From NCBI GenBank assembly GCA_018825335.1, contig JAHJEW010000052.1, forward strand, positions 1 to 54,832: DNA of 54,832 bases, written 5' to 3'. Below are positions 19,468-28,370 of this stretch, piece after piece (position 1 is the first letter of the stretch; each line of letters opens with the position of its first letter). The notes below the pieces were generated by a model. The model was not told the DNA's origin, did not search any database, and worked only from the letters and a program-made list of their open reading frames with translations. The position numbers and the translations under genes are program-made. Source of the DNA: Patescibacteria group bacterium (GTDB lineage: Bacteria > Patescibacteriota > Gracilibacteria > UBA1369).

Positions 19468-21392
19468 TAGGAATTTCCAAGTATTTTCAGGCATAAATCT
19501 TTAATTGCGTTGGCCGATATTTTGGCGTGTTCATATAAATCCTGCGATGTACCGGAAAGCTGATACTCTCTTACCGCAATGTTTTCAAAAACCTGAGGGC
19601 AAACATTTTCCTCCATAAGGTATTTTGCAAGTTGGGAAGATAGGCCGGAAACCGCGTTGTGGTCCTCCGCTGTTATTACTTTGCCTGTTTTCTTTATTGA
19701 ATCCAGTAAAGTTTGATCAAATTTTTTGATCGATGTTGCGGCGATCAGTTCAATCGATAATTCCGAATGTTCCTGTTTAATCTGATCAAGAGCTTTTATA
19801 GATTCGGCAACAATCGCGCCCGTGGCTACAATGGTGAGGTCGTTTCCGGCGCGGATTATATCGGATTTGCCGTATTCATATTTATAATCGGTTCCATAAA
19901 AAGGCGTACCGTCTTCTTTTGTGATCACGGGATACTTGTGCCTTCCCATCCGTACATAAAAGTTTCCGTAGTGCGAGGCTACAAAGCGGATAATGCGGTC
20001 TGTCTGATTGGGGTCGGCGGGTTCGATTATCATGGTATTGAAAAATCCCAGGAAAGAGCTTGTATCGTCCAGGGCCTGGTGGGTTGGACCGTCTTCGCCG
20101 ACGGAAAGTCCGCAATGGGTTGACACCATTTTTACATTGGTGCAATTAATATCGTTAACTCTGACCTGATCTTTGGCGCGGCTGGTCATAAATGCGCCAA
20201 ATGTTGAGCAAAAGGGGATGTATCCTGCCAGGCTCAATCCACCCGAGACGGAAAGCATGTTTTGTTCGGCGATGCCCACTTCAATATGTTGCTCCGGCAA
20301 ATTTTTGGCTACGCCGCCGGTTTTTACGGAATCGCGCAGATCAGCGCTCAGAGCAAGAACGGATTTGTTTCTTTTGGCGAGATCCAGGAGAGCGGCTCCA
20401 TAGGCGCTGCGGCAGTCTGTGGTTTCTTCCGTGCCGTATAAGACCGGTTCTCCCTCGTCGATCTGCATCGGCTTTAGGCTTTCTGTAAACTTGGGATCAG
20501 CCGGGCTCCACTTCACAATTTCTTTTATATGTTTAAGTTCCTCTTTCTCTTCATCGGTCAGTGCCAGTTTGGAAAGGGCCAGGTCGGCCATATCCGGTTT
20601 TGGAGCGTTGCCGTGCCAGGTTGATTTGAGGTTTTTGCCTTCGGTTTCCATGTAATCGACTCCTTTACCCATAATTGTGTGACCAATAATGACAACCGGT
20701 TTCCCCGTGACTTCGTATGCCTGACCAATGGCTTTCCACATTGCCGCAAAATCGTGTCCGTCAGCCTCTATAACGTGCCATTTTGCCGATTTGAAAATAG
20801 CGGGCAGATCCAGCGGCATGATTTCTTCAAGACTGGCGGTGAGCTGAACTTCATTGTAGTCAATGAAAGTTATCAGGTTGTCCAGCTTGTATTTGGCCGC
20901 GAAATGGGTCATTTCGTAAACCTGTCCTTCCTGGGCTTCTCCGTCTCCCATCAAAGCAAAAACTTTTTCGGATGAACCGTGCAGTTTTTCTGCAAGCGCA
21001 AAAGCCGCTGCGACCGATACACCTATGCCAAGCGGACCGGTGCCATAGTAAACTCCCTTAACGTGACGGGTGACATGCCCTTCATAAATGCTGCCAAGCT
21101 GGCGAAAAGTGTTAATAACATCATCTTTTGGTATATAGCCTATTTCCGCCAGAATGCTGTAAACCGCGGGTGAAATGTGGCCGTTGGAAACAACGATCTT
21201 TTGGCCGGATTGAGAGATTATGAAAGAGTATAAAAGTGAAAGATAGTCTATGCAGGAAAGAGAACCACCAGGGTGTCCGCTCTGCGCTTGTTTGAGCATG
21301 GCGATGATTGTTCCCCTGCATGATTTTGCCACTGTTTCCAGGAATTTTATTTGTTCTTGGGACAGGTCTTGTCCGATTTTAGGTATTTCCAT
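19455..21392 (-). CDS. tkt: Transketolase, single-chain
   Basis: A 645-residue full-length transketolase, moving two-carbon units between sugar phosphates in the non-oxidative pentose phosphate pathway. The thiamine diphosphate motif starts GDGEAQEG at 149 and ends with the Asn at 180. The pyrimidine-binding domain (SADLRDSV, VGIAEQNMLSVSGGLSLAG) and C-terminal domain are fused, unlike the split transketolases of many thermophiles and archaea. The C-terminal residues GGR and stop are encoded by the antisense of the tRNA-Val 3' end. It ends a minus-strand run tal-pgi-tkt with 2-3 base gaps. Confidence 0.97.
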   Translation of the reverse strand: MEIPKIGQDLSQEQIKFLETVAKSCRGTIIAMLKQAQSGHPGGSLSCIDYLSLLYSFIISQSGQKIVVSNGHISPAVYSILAEIGYIPKDDVINTFRQLGSIYEGHVTRHVKGVYYGTGPLGIGVSVAAAFALAEKLHGSSEKVFALMGDGEAQEGQVYEMTHFAAKYKLDNLITFIDYNEVQLTASLEEIMPLDLPAIFKSAKWHVIEADGHDFAAMWKAIGQAYEVTGKPVVIIGHTIMGKGVDYMETEGKNLKSTWHGNAPKPDMADLALSKLALTDEEKEELKHIKEIVKWSPADPKFTESLKPMQIDEGEPVLYGTEETTDCRSAYGAALLDLAKRNKSVLALSADLRDSVKTGGVAKNLPEQHIEVGIAEQNMLSVSGGLSLAGYIPFCSTFGAFMTSRAKDQVRVNDINCTNVKMVSTHCGLSVGEDGPTHQALDDTSSFLGFFNTMIIEPADPNQTDRIIRFVASHYGNFYVRMGRHKYPVITKEDGTPFYGTDYKYEYGKSDIIRAGNDLTIVATGAIVAESIKALDQIKQEHSELSIELIAATSIKKFDQTLLDSIKKTGKVITAEDHNAVSGLSSQLAKYLMEENVCPQVFENIAVREYQLSGTSQDLYEHAKISANAIKDLCLKILGNSYGGR

Positions 21393-21394
21393 TT

Positions 21395-22645
21395 TTAAGA
21401 CAGTAATTTTTTTGTGATTTGTTTGGAAAGTTCCACTCCCGGCTGGTTGAAGGCGTTGACGCCGAAAAATTCTCCCAGAAAAGATGTTGTGCTCTCAAAA
21501 AGCATGAACAGGCCGCCCAGAGTTTCTTCATTGATTTTATCAATTGCTATTTCAATATTGGGCCGGTCGTTTTTGGTAAGGGACTGTGCGGTGCCTTCCA
21601 TCTCTGTAAGAAGCAATTTGTTGAAAGATACGTTGTTAAGGTATTTCAGGCTTTCTTCCTGCGGATGAAGGTTTGGAATGTTTGCGTCGACGGCTGGCTT
21701 TTCAACTTTAATAAAAATATGCAGTTTGTCATTTGGTCCATCGTTCCAGAGCTGACTTTGTGAGTGTTGATCGGTTGCACCAAGCGCATTCACCGGTGTT
21801 ATGCCTACTCCGTTTTTGCCGATGCTTTCCGCCAAAAGTTGTCTGTACCAGTCGGTGAAGCGAATTAACTTTTGCGCGTACGGCATCATGACATTGATGG
21901 TTTTGCCTTTATTGTAGAGAAGATATTGAATCGATGCCAGGCGAAAAGGGAGATTTTCATTTGGATTTTCAGATAGAAAAGCTGTACGCATGTTTTTGGC
22001 GCCGGCCATTATATTTTCTATTTTCAGGTTTATCAGACGGGCCGGCAAAAGGCTTACGGCTGTAAGTACCGAGAATCTGCCACCCACGTTTTCCGGGACT
22101 TCAAAGGTCAGAATGCCTTCTTCGGTGGCGATTTTACGCAGGAGTCCCTGATCCGGATCGGTGATGAAAAGAAAATGATCGGAGACCTTAAGGTCTGAAT
22201 TTTGGCAGAGATTCCGGAAATACATATACTGCGATATGGTTTCCGGTGTCGTGCCCGATTTGGTCACAACGATAAAAAGAGTACGTTTAAGGTCGATGGC
22301 GTCCTGAATCTCTTTAATGATTACCGGGTCGATGTTGTCCAGTACATGGAGTTTTGACGGCGCGAAAAGGTGTGTCAGGCCCTGTTGCAGGGCAATGGTG
22401 CCAAGCGCCGATCCTCCGATTCCAAGCACTACAAAGTGGTCGAATTTGCCCGCGGTATTAACCGCAAAGGAATTTATTTTTTCGATTAGGGTCGGATCGT
22501 CGATTACTTTGTAAAAACCCTGATTTTTGCTTTCTATATTCTTCAAATAACCGGGAATGAGCGCGGATCCTTTTTCGATATCGCCGGCGGCCAGGCCGTG
22601 TTCCGCGGCGATTTTCTCAAGGTTTTCTGTTGTTAGAGTGATCAT
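21395..22645 (-). CDS. pgi: Glucose-6-phosphate isomerase
   Basis: A 416-residue isomerase of the short bacterial type, interconverting glucose-6-phosphate and fructose-6-phosphate. The phosphosugar-binding GIGGSALGTIALQQGL segment (about 75), VVTKSGTTPET (about 130) and NVGGRFSVLTAVSLLPA motifs are clear. A conserved Glu and a C-terminal GVNAFNQPGVELSK motif with the active-site lysine complete the catalytic set. It lies between tal and tkt in one operon. Confidence 0.97.
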   Translation of the reverse strand: MITLTTENLEKIAAEHGLAAGDIEKGSALIPGYLKNIESKNQGFYKVIDDPTLIEKINSFAVNTAGKFDHFVVLGIGGSALGTIALQQGLTHLFAPSKLHVLDNIDPVIIKEIQDAIDLKRTLFIVVTKSGTTPETISQYMYFRNLCQNSDLKVSDHFLFITDPDQGLLRKIATEEGILTFEVPENVGGRFSVLTAVSLLPARLINLKIENIMAGAKNMRTAFLSENPNENLPFRLASIQYLLYNKGKTINVMMPYAQKLIRFTDWYRQLLAESIGKNGVGITPVNALGATDQHSQSQLWNDGPNDKLHIFIKVEKPAVDANIPNLHPQEESLKYLNNVSFNKLLLTEMEGTAQSLTKNDRPNIEIAIDKINEETLGGLFMLFESTTSFLGEFFGVNAFNQPGVELSKQITKKLLS

Positions 22646-22648
22646 AAG

Positions 22649-23299
22649 CTACTTAAGGTCTTTTACTTTTTCCCAGTCTTCAAGGAATTTTTTAAGTCCT
22701 ATATCGGTGAGGGGATGTTTGATTAAAAGATCGAAAACTTCCGGGGGTACGGTGGCGATTGAAGCGCCAAGGCGGGCCGCATCTATTACATGCCTTGGGT
22801 GTCTTATGCTGGCCACAAGGATTTTTGTTTTAAAATCATAGTTTCCAAAAATTTGGGCAATTTCCGCAATCAATTCCATGCCGTCCTGGCAGATGTCGTC
22901 CAGTCTGCCAATAAAAGGGCTTACAACTGTTGCGCCCGCTTTTGCGGCCAACAGGGCCTGTCCGGCCGAGAAAATCAGTGTGACGTTGACGTTTACGCCT
23001 TCGGCGCTGAGAGTTTTGCATGCGCGCAGGCCGTCCTGCGTAATGGGAACTTTGACGTAAATGTTCTTGTGCCATTTGGCGTATTTTCTTGCTTCTTCAA
23101 GCATACCTTCGTAATCTGCTGCGATGACTTCGGTACTTATGGGACCGTCCACGACTTCGAGAATTTCTTTTATTCTTTTTTCCAAAGAGACGCCCTCTTT
23201 GGAAATGAGAGAGGGGTTTGTTGTGACTCCGTCGACAACTCCCCAGGCCGCGTATTTTTTAATGGCTTCTATATTGGCGGTGTCCAGGAAAAATTGCAT
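22649..23299 (-). CDS. tal: Transaldolase (small, fructose-6-phosphate aldolase type)
   Basis: A 216-residue class I aldolase barrel. The Schiff-base lysine is Lys83 in YVKVPITQDG. The N-terminus MQFFLDTANIEAIK and GVVDGVTTNPSLI are typical of the short MIPB-type transaldolases. The open frame extends upstream to 23449, but that stretch overlaps purA and lacks conserved sequence, so ATG 23299 is the start. With tkt and pgi it links glycolytic sugar phosphates to ribose-5-phosphate. Confidence 0.95.
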   Translation of the reverse strand: MQFFLDTANIEAIKKYAAWGVVDGVTTNPSLISKEGVSLEKRIKEILEVVDGPISTEVIAADYEGMLEEARKYAKWHKNIYVKVPITQDGLRACKTLSAEGVNVNVTLIFSAGQALLAAKAGATVVSPFIGRLDDICQDGMELIAEIAQIFGNYDFKTKILVASIRHPRHVIDAARLGASIATVPPEVFDLLIKHPLTDIGLKKFLEDWEKVKDLK

Positions 23300-23387
23300 G
23301 GTAAATTTTAAAGTATTATTTGTCTTCGATATAATACGGAATTTGTGCAGTGTGTACAGAGCTGTTTTGATAACGATTTTGCGGCGA

Positions 23388-24698
23388 TTATTTTTCAGCC
23401 ATTTGATCGCGGCTGACGCCGACGCCCACGAAATCGACCGGACATTCAAGGAGTTCCTCTATTTTCTGTACATATTTACGGGCGTTTTCAGGGAGGTCCG
23501 CTATTTTGCGGGCGCCGGATATGTCCTGTTTCCATCCGGGCATTTCTATGTACTTTACTTCAAGATTTTCCAAAACTTCGGCGTCAGCCGGAAAAGACTG
23601 AAGTGTTTTCCCGTTGTATTCGTAGGCCACGCCGATTTTTATTACATCAAGATTGTCCAAAATGTCCAGTTTGGTCAGATTAATGCTGGTCATTCCATTT
23701 AATTGTGCGGAATATTTTGACGCTACCGCGTCAAACCAGCCGCAGCGCCTGGGCCGGCCCGTGGTGGAACCGAATTCCCCGCCGGTCTGCCTTATTTTTT
23801 CGCCGATTTCATTGTCCTGCTCGGTTGGAAAGGGGCCGGCCCCTACACGTGTGCAATAAGCTTTCATGATCCCGATAATTGCAGTGATTTTATTCGGAGC
23901 CACGCCGCTTCCGGCAATCGCCCCGCCAATCGAAGCGTTGGAAGACGTTACAAATGGGAAAGTTCCGTGGTCGACGTCCAAAAGCGTTCCGTTGGCGCCC
24001 TCGATTAAAACTTTTTTGCCGTCTTTTATGGCTTTGTTCAGATAGTAGGAGGTGTCGGTAATAAGCGGTTTGATTTCAGGGAGCATCTTTCGATAATAAT
24101 CAATTTCCTGCTGCGCGTCGAATTCGAAGTCGTATGCTTTCGCAAGATTGGCAACGTTCTGGCGCAGTTTGTTCTCAAATCGTTCAAAATCCAAAAGCTC
24201 ATGAACACGTATGCCGGTTCTGCCGATTTTTTCGGCGTACGCGGGGCCTATTCCACGTCTGGTGGTACCGACCATATTTTTACCTTTTCGCTCCTCCTGA
24301 ATGCCGTCGACTATTTTGTGGTACTCGAAAAGCAAATGCGCGCGGTCGGAAATAAAGAGTCTGCCGCTTATATCCACACCGCTTGTTTTCAGGAATTCTA
24401 TCTCTTCGAAAAGTGTTGGAATATGAAGTACAACCCCATTGCCAATCACGCCTATTACGTTTGGATATAAAACCCCCGAGGGCATTAAATGAAAAATGAA
24501 TTTCTTTTTCCCATTTTCGTTTACCGGATCGGGAACATAGACCGTGTGTCCCGCGTTGGCGCCGCCGGTGGCGCGGGCAACAATGTCGTACTGCTCCGCC
24601 ATAATGTCTATTAATTTTCCTTTTCCCTCGTCACCCCACTGCCCGCCAAGTATTACGGAAACGTTGCCGAATTTTTGAATGAGATCTCTTGTGGCCAT
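23388..24698 (-). CDS. purA: Adenylosuccinate synthetase
   Basis: A 436-residue GTP-dependent ligase that joins IMP and aspartate, the first step from IMP to AMP. The P-loop GGQWGDEGKGK is at 18-28, with ATGGANAGHTV soon after and RGIGPAYAEKIGRTGIR near residue 145. Length is normal. It is divergent from purC and upstream of tal-pgi-tkt with an 88-base gap, so the two groups may be partly cotranscribed. Confidence 0.98.
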   Translation of the reverse strand: MATRDLIQKFGNVSVILGGQWGDEGKGKLIDIMAEQYDIVARATGGANAGHTVYVPDPVNENGKKKFIFHLMPSGVLYPNVIGVIGNGVVLHIPTLFEEIEFLKTSGVDISGRLFISDRAHLLFEYHKIVDGIQEERKGKNMVGTTRRGIGPAYAEKIGRTGIRVHELLDFERFENKLRQNVANLAKAYDFEFDAQQEIDYYRKMLPEIKPLITDTSYYLNKAIKDGKKVLIEGANGTLLDVDHGTFPFVTSSNASIGGAIAGSGVAPNKITAIIGIMKAYCTRVGAGPFPTEQDNEIGEKIRQTGGEFGSTTGRPRRCGWFDAVASKYSAQLNGMTSINLTKLDILDNLDVIKIGVAYEYNGKTLQSFPADAEVLENLEVKYIEMPGWKQDISGARKIADLPENARKYVQKIEELLECPVDFVGVGVSRDQMAEK

Positions 24699-24726
24699 AT
24701 TTTTTTATGGTGATGATATTTGTTCG

Positions 24727-24756
24727 ATCATAGATATATCACAGCCCCCGGCGCAA
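24727..24756 (-). promoter_or_regulatory. Candidate purA promoter
   Basis: Minus-strand TTGCGC (24756-24751), 18 bases, TATGAT (24732-24727), about 28 bases before the purA start codon. Confidence 0.45.
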
Positions 24757-24777
24757 TGATAGATTTGTCCATTTTTC

Positions 24778-24807
24778 TTGCATTAACGGGTCAATATCCC
24801 GTATAGT
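24778..24807 (+). promoter_or_regulatory. purC promoter with internal palindrome
   Basis: TTGCAT (24778-24783), 18 bases, TATAGT (24802-24807). The spacer contains ACGGG-N7-CCCGT, an inverted repeat placed where a repressor could block polymerase. The predicted start is about 20 bases before the purC ATG. Confidence 0.55.
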
Positions 24808-24834
24808 GAAGCAGCTTTTCTTTATCCTTCAAAG

Positions 24835-25803
24835 ATGCTTTCACCGGAAGAAATAAGTGCACAAATACCGTTTTGTCTGGATGGTACGGATTTCCCCACG
24901 CTCGGGAAAAAATATGCCGGCAAAGTCCGTGACAATTACACAAAAGATGGAAAACGGTTCATTATTGTTACAGACAGGCTTTCCGCTTTTGACCGGATTA
25001 TTACTCTGATTCCTTTCAAGGGTCAGGTACTTAATCAGATTGCCAGATTCTGGTTCGATCAGACAAAAGATATAATGGGAAATCATGTTATAGAGTTTCC
25101 GGATGAGAATGTCGTTATTGCCAAAGAGTGCACACCTTTGCCGATTGAGATGGTGGTGCGCGGATATATTACGGGAGTTACGACCACAAGCGCCTGGTAT
25201 AACTATGAGAAGGGAGTCCGGAATTTTTGCGGGAATATTTTACCTGAGGGACTTAAGAAGAATCAGAAGCTTGCCGCACCTATTTTGACTCCGTCCACAA
25301 AGGCGCTTAAAGGAGGGCACGATGAGTCCGTTTCGCGGGAAGAGATTCTGGAGCGCACAAATTTGACGGCCGGACAGTACGATGAGATTGCTGAAAAGTC
25401 TTTAAAACTGTATGCGCGCGGAGTGGATATTTGCGCAAAGCAGGGGATTATTCTGGTCGATACGAAATACGAGTTCGGTTTGTTGCCGGAAGGTGAGATT
25501 GTTTTGATAGATGAGATCCATACGCCCGATTCTTCGCGCTTCTGGTTTGCCGATGAATATGAAAAAAGGTTTAATGCCGATATGGAACAAAAGAAAATCG
25601 ACAAGGAGTATCTGCGTGAATGGCTTGCCAATGAGAAAGGCTTTGTAGGGGAAGGGGATGTGCCATCGATCCCGGATGAGATCAGGGTGGAAACGGCGCG
25701 CCGTTACATTGAAGCGTATGAACTTATTACCGGTGCTTCGTTTAAGGCTCAGGTTGGATCTGTAATGGATCGTATACAAAAAAACTTACAAATATACCTA
25801 TGA
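24835..25803 (+). CDS. purC: SAICAR synthetase
   Basis: A 322-residue enzyme that ligates aspartate to CAIR in purine synthesis. GKVRDNYTKDG near residue 29, VTDRLSAFDR near 46, EMVVRGYITG near 103 and the LVDTKYEFG and DEIHTPDSSRFW motifs (about 205-235) are all present. The length, about 320, matches the longer yeast/archaeal-like form rather than the 240-residue E. coli form. Its TGA stop overlaps the purE start by 4 bases (ATGA), implying translational coupling; TGA is therefore a stop here. Confidence 0.97.
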   Translation: MLSPEEISAQIPFCLDGTDFPTLGKKYAGKVRDNYTKDGKRFIIVTDRLSAFDRIITLIPFKGQVLNQIARFWFDQTKDIMGNHVIEFPDENVVIAKECTPLPIEMVVRGYITGVTTTSAWYNYEKGVRNFCGNILPEGLKKNQKLAAPILTPSTKALKGGHDESVSREEILERTNLTAGQYDEIAEKSLKLYARGVDICAKQGIILVDTKYEFGLLPEGEIVLIDEIHTPDSSRFWFADEYEKRFNADMEQKKIDKEYLREWLANEKGFVGEGDVPSIPDEIRVETARRYIEAYELITGASFKAQVGSVMDRIQKNLQIYL

Positions 25804-26261
25804 AGATGATTGTTCCCATTTTGCTCGGATCGGAAAGTGATAGGCCCTGGGCGGCCAAGATCACGGACGAGCTGGATAAATGGGATATTCCTTATAAGAT
25901 TCATGTGGTTTCGGCCCATAAAGTGCCGGAGCTTTTGGTTGAGATTGTCCGGGAGTATAACGGTTTTGATGGTCTTCTCTGTTATGTGACGATTGCGGGC
26001 AGGTCCAACGGTTTGTCCGGATGCACTGCCGGTTCCAGTGTTCATCCGGTTATTGCCTGTCCTCCTTTTAAAGATAAAGAAGATATGATGATCAATCTGA
26101 ACTCTACGGTGCAGATGCCGTCGGAGACGCCTGTTTTAACAGTTCTGGATCCCAATAATGTTGTTAACGGCATTGTAAGGATATTTGCGCTGGGCAATAG
26201 TGACTTAAAAAAGCGTTACGAAAATCATATAAAAAAAATTAAGGCTTCATTTTATAAATAA
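25800..26261 (+). CDS. purE: Class II PurE (AIR carboxylase type)
   Basis: A 153-residue PurE. The N-terminal LLGSESDRPWAAK and VVSAHKVPE motifs are those of the PurE family. The central segment reads TIAGRSNGLSGCTAGSSVHPVIACPP, which matches class II enzymes (as in the C-terminal half of animal PAICS: AGRSNGL...PVISCPP) and not the AGAAAHLPG of class I N5-CAIR mutases. Class II enzymes carboxylate AIR directly with CO2 and need no PurK; no purK is in the window. The order purC-purE mirrors the animal fusion protein. Confidence 0.92.
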   Translation: MKMIVPILLGSESDRPWAAKITDELDKWDIPYKIHVVSAHKVPELLVEIVREYNGFDGLLCYVTIAGRSNGLSGCTAGSSVHPVIACPPFKDKEDMMINLNSTVQMPSETPVLTVLDPNNVVNGIVRIFALGNSDLKKRYENHIKKIKASFYK

Positions 26262-27640
26262 TGAGAGATCCATTAGACAATATTTCTCCGCTGGACGGCC
26301 GTTACGGCCAGAAGGTGGATGAACTGCGACAGTTTTTTTCGGAAGCTTCTTTAATGCGGCATAGGCTTATAGTTGAGGTGGAGTGGTTTATTTTTCTTTG
26401 CAATACCGCCAGATTAAAGGGTACTTTCGTACTGAAGCCTGTTTTACTTAAGGAGATAAGAAGTATTTACGAGTATTTTGACCTGGTTGATGCAAAACGG
26501 GTAAAGGAAATAGAAAAGATAACAAATCACGATGTTAAGGCGATTGAATATTTTATTAAAGAGAAGTTAAAAGGTTCCGCTTTTGAACCTTATCTGGAGT
26601 TTGTTCATTTTGGTTGCACATCGGAGGATATTAATAATTTGTCCTATGCCATGATGCTGAAGGGGGCCATGGAAGGAGTAATTTTCCCTGTTATGACAGG
26701 TGTTGCCGAACTGGTTTATCAGTTGGCCAAAAAGTATAAATCCGTGGCAATGATGTCCCGTACACACGGTCAACCGGCCACTCCCACAACGGTTGGCAAG
26801 GAGTTTGTGAATTTTATTGCGAGGATGGAAAGGCAGATGGCGTCTTTAAAGCTTATAGTGCTATTGGGAAAGATGAATGGGGCTGTCGGAAATTTCAATG
26901 CCCATGTTATTGCTTATCCAAAGCTTAAATGGATGGAATTGAGTACAAAATTTATACAAGGCTTAGGACTTGAAGTTAATGCATACACCACTCAGATTGA
27001 GCCGCACGATTACAATGCTGAAATATTTGATGCGATACGTCGGTTTAATACTGTATTGATTGATATGAACCGCGATATTTGGTCATATATAAGTATTGGT
27101 TATTTTAAGCAACATCTGAAAGCAGGAGAGGTCGGTTCTTCCACTATGCCGCATAAAGTGAATCCTATTGATTTTGAAAACAGTGAGGGAAATCTTGGGA
27201 TGGCTAATGCCATACTTGGACATCTTGCGGAGAAGCTGCCTCTTTCACGTATGCAGAGAGATCTTACGGATTCCACGGTTATAAGGAATATTGGCTCCGC
27301 GCTCGCGTACAGTCTATTGGCGTACAAAAATTGTATACAGGGATTGCATAAAATTGATCTGAATAAGAAAGTTTTGGAAGATGATCTAGATGTCAACTGG
27401 GAGCTTTTGGCCGAGCCCATTCAAACTGCTATGCGGAGATATGGAGTGAAAAACGCTTATGAACAGCTAAAATCTCTCACCCGCGGTAAATCGGTGAATA
27501 AAAAAATAGTACATAAGTTTATTGATGGTCTGGATATTCCCGCAGGTGAGAAAAAGAGATTAAAATCGCTTACTCCTTCAAAGTACATTGGCCTGGCCGT
27601 TGAATTAGTGGATGGCTATCAGCCTAATTTTCTAAAGTAA
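26261..27640 (+). CDS. purB: Adenylosuccinate lyase
   Basis: A 459-residue member of the fumarase/aspartase superfamily that cleaves SAICAR and adenylosuccinate. The signature SSTMPHKVNPIDFENSEGN is near residues 291-310; SRTHGQPATPTTVGKE (about 168) and the N-terminal NISPLDGRYG are typical of the E. coli-like subgroup. The ATG shares one base with the purE stop (TAATG). Ends the purC-E-B operon; the purB stop is 5 bases from the convergent hypothetical gene. Confidence 0.98.
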   Translation: MRDPLDNISPLDGRYGQKVDELRQFFSEASLMRHRLIVEVEWFIFLCNTARLKGTFVLKPVLLKEIRSIYEYFDLVDAKRVKEIEKITNHDVKAIEYFIKEKLKGSAFEPYLEFVHFGCTSEDINNLSYAMMLKGAMEGVIFPVMTGVAELVYQLAKKYKSVAMMSRTHGQPATPTTVGKEFVNFIARMERQMASLKLIVLLGKMNGAVGNFNAHVIAYPKLKWMELSTKFIQGLGLEVNAYTTQIEPHDYNAEIFDAIRRFNTVLIDMNRDIWSYISIGYFKQHLKAGEVGSSTMPHKVNPIDFENSEGNLGMANAILGHLAEKLPLSRMQRDLTDSTVIRNIGSALAYSLLAYKNCIQGLHKIDLNKKVLEDDLDVNWELLAEPIQTAMRRYGVKNAYEQLKSLTRGKSVNKKIVHKFIDGLDIPAGEKKRLKSLTPSKYIGLAVELVDGYQPNFLK

Positions 27641-27645
27641 TGATT

Positions 27646-28269
27646 TTAACCGGTTTTTTCATCCGGCTTATCTTTATTTACGTTCCGGATTCCCGTTACT
27701 TCGTCTTCCCAGTCCTCTTCATCAAGTTCCGGAAGGCTTGGTGATGCAATTTCAATTTTTGGAGGAGGTACTGATTTCAGGTGAAGAGGCGCCGGTTTTG
27801 AAGGTTTTTTGGCTCCAAGGAAGGGTTCCGCAGCAATAAGATCTTTTATGTCCGTTCTTATTTTGTATGGAGATCCAAGCGTATCAGAGGGGTCGCGTTT
27901 TTTGAGATGGGATCTGAAAATTTCTTCCTGACCGTTATTACAATTTTCATCAGCTATAGATTCTACAGTGGCTTCGTCGAAAAATATCTGATCGTTATCT
28001 TCGTCGAGTTCGCGCTTGTTATTGCCATCAACTATAAAAACGCGGCCGTCGGGTCTGGATTCTATGGTTTGTATGCTTTCCGATTCTATTTCGCGGATAA
28101 GAGCGCGTACAGTGAAAGGTTTCATCCCTTTAAAAACTGTTTTCAGGTTCAAATAGAGGTTTCCGTAAAGGAATTTGACCGTTTCGTCCTGAGCGGCTTC
28201 TTTGGCCGGAATAATCGATCCATGGCCTGATTCTTCCGGAGATCTGCGGGCGGCATTTTCCTGTTGCAT
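27646..28269 (-). CDS. Hydrophilic protein of unknown function
   Basis: A 207-residue soluble protein with no recognised domain. Residues about 28-110 look folded (KFLYGNLYLNLKTVFKGMKPFTVRALIREI, then a GRVFIVDGNNKRELDED segment). Residues about 130-207 are proline- and acid-rich and probably disordered, with PPPKIEIASPSLPELDEEDWEDEV. It has no signal peptide or membrane segment. It is divergent from ileS with overlapping promoters, and convergent with purB. Coding is supported by steady reading frame and promoter; function cannot be assigned. Confidence 0.75.
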   Translation of the reverse strand: MQQENAARRSPEESGHGSIIPAKEAAQDETVKFLYGNLYLNLKTVFKGMKPFTVRALIREIESESIQTIESRPDGRVFIVDGNNKRELDEDNDQIFFDEATVESIADENCNNGQEEIFRSHLKKRDPSDTLGSPYKIRTDIKDLIAAEPFLGAKKPSKPAPLHLKSVPPPKIEIASPSLPELDEEDWEDEVTGIRNVNKDKPDEKTG

Positions 28270-28303
28270 GGATGGATGGTTAAGAAATATGTTTTGTTTC
28301 TTT

Positions 28304-28331
28304 ATTATAGCATTTCCAGCTTGTTGATCAA
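28304..28331 (-). promoter_or_regulatory. Promoter of the hydrophilic unknown gene
   Basis: Minus-strand TTGATC (28331-28326), 16 bases, TATAAT (28309-28304). Its -35 shares one base with the ileS -35 on the other strand. Confidence 0.65.
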
Positions 28332-28349
28332 AATATAATCCGCTAGAAT
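28321..28349 (+). promoter_or_regulatory. ileS promoter
   Basis: TTGTTG (28321-28326), 17 bases, TAGAAT (28344-28349). The predicted start is about 15 bases before the ileS ATG; no Shine-Dalgarno fits in that leader. Confidence 0.55.
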
Positions 28350-28370
28350 AAGGCGGAATTCTCTTGAAAT

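Noticed and set aside
23300..23449. N-terminal extension of transaldolase
   Set aside because: It overlaps purA and lacks conserved sequence; ATG 23299 gives the family length.
25801..25803. Possible UGA recoding (glycine), as in some related phyla
   Set aside because: TGA works as a normal stop in purC, the SBP5 gene at 33888 and others; all long genes read without internal TGA.
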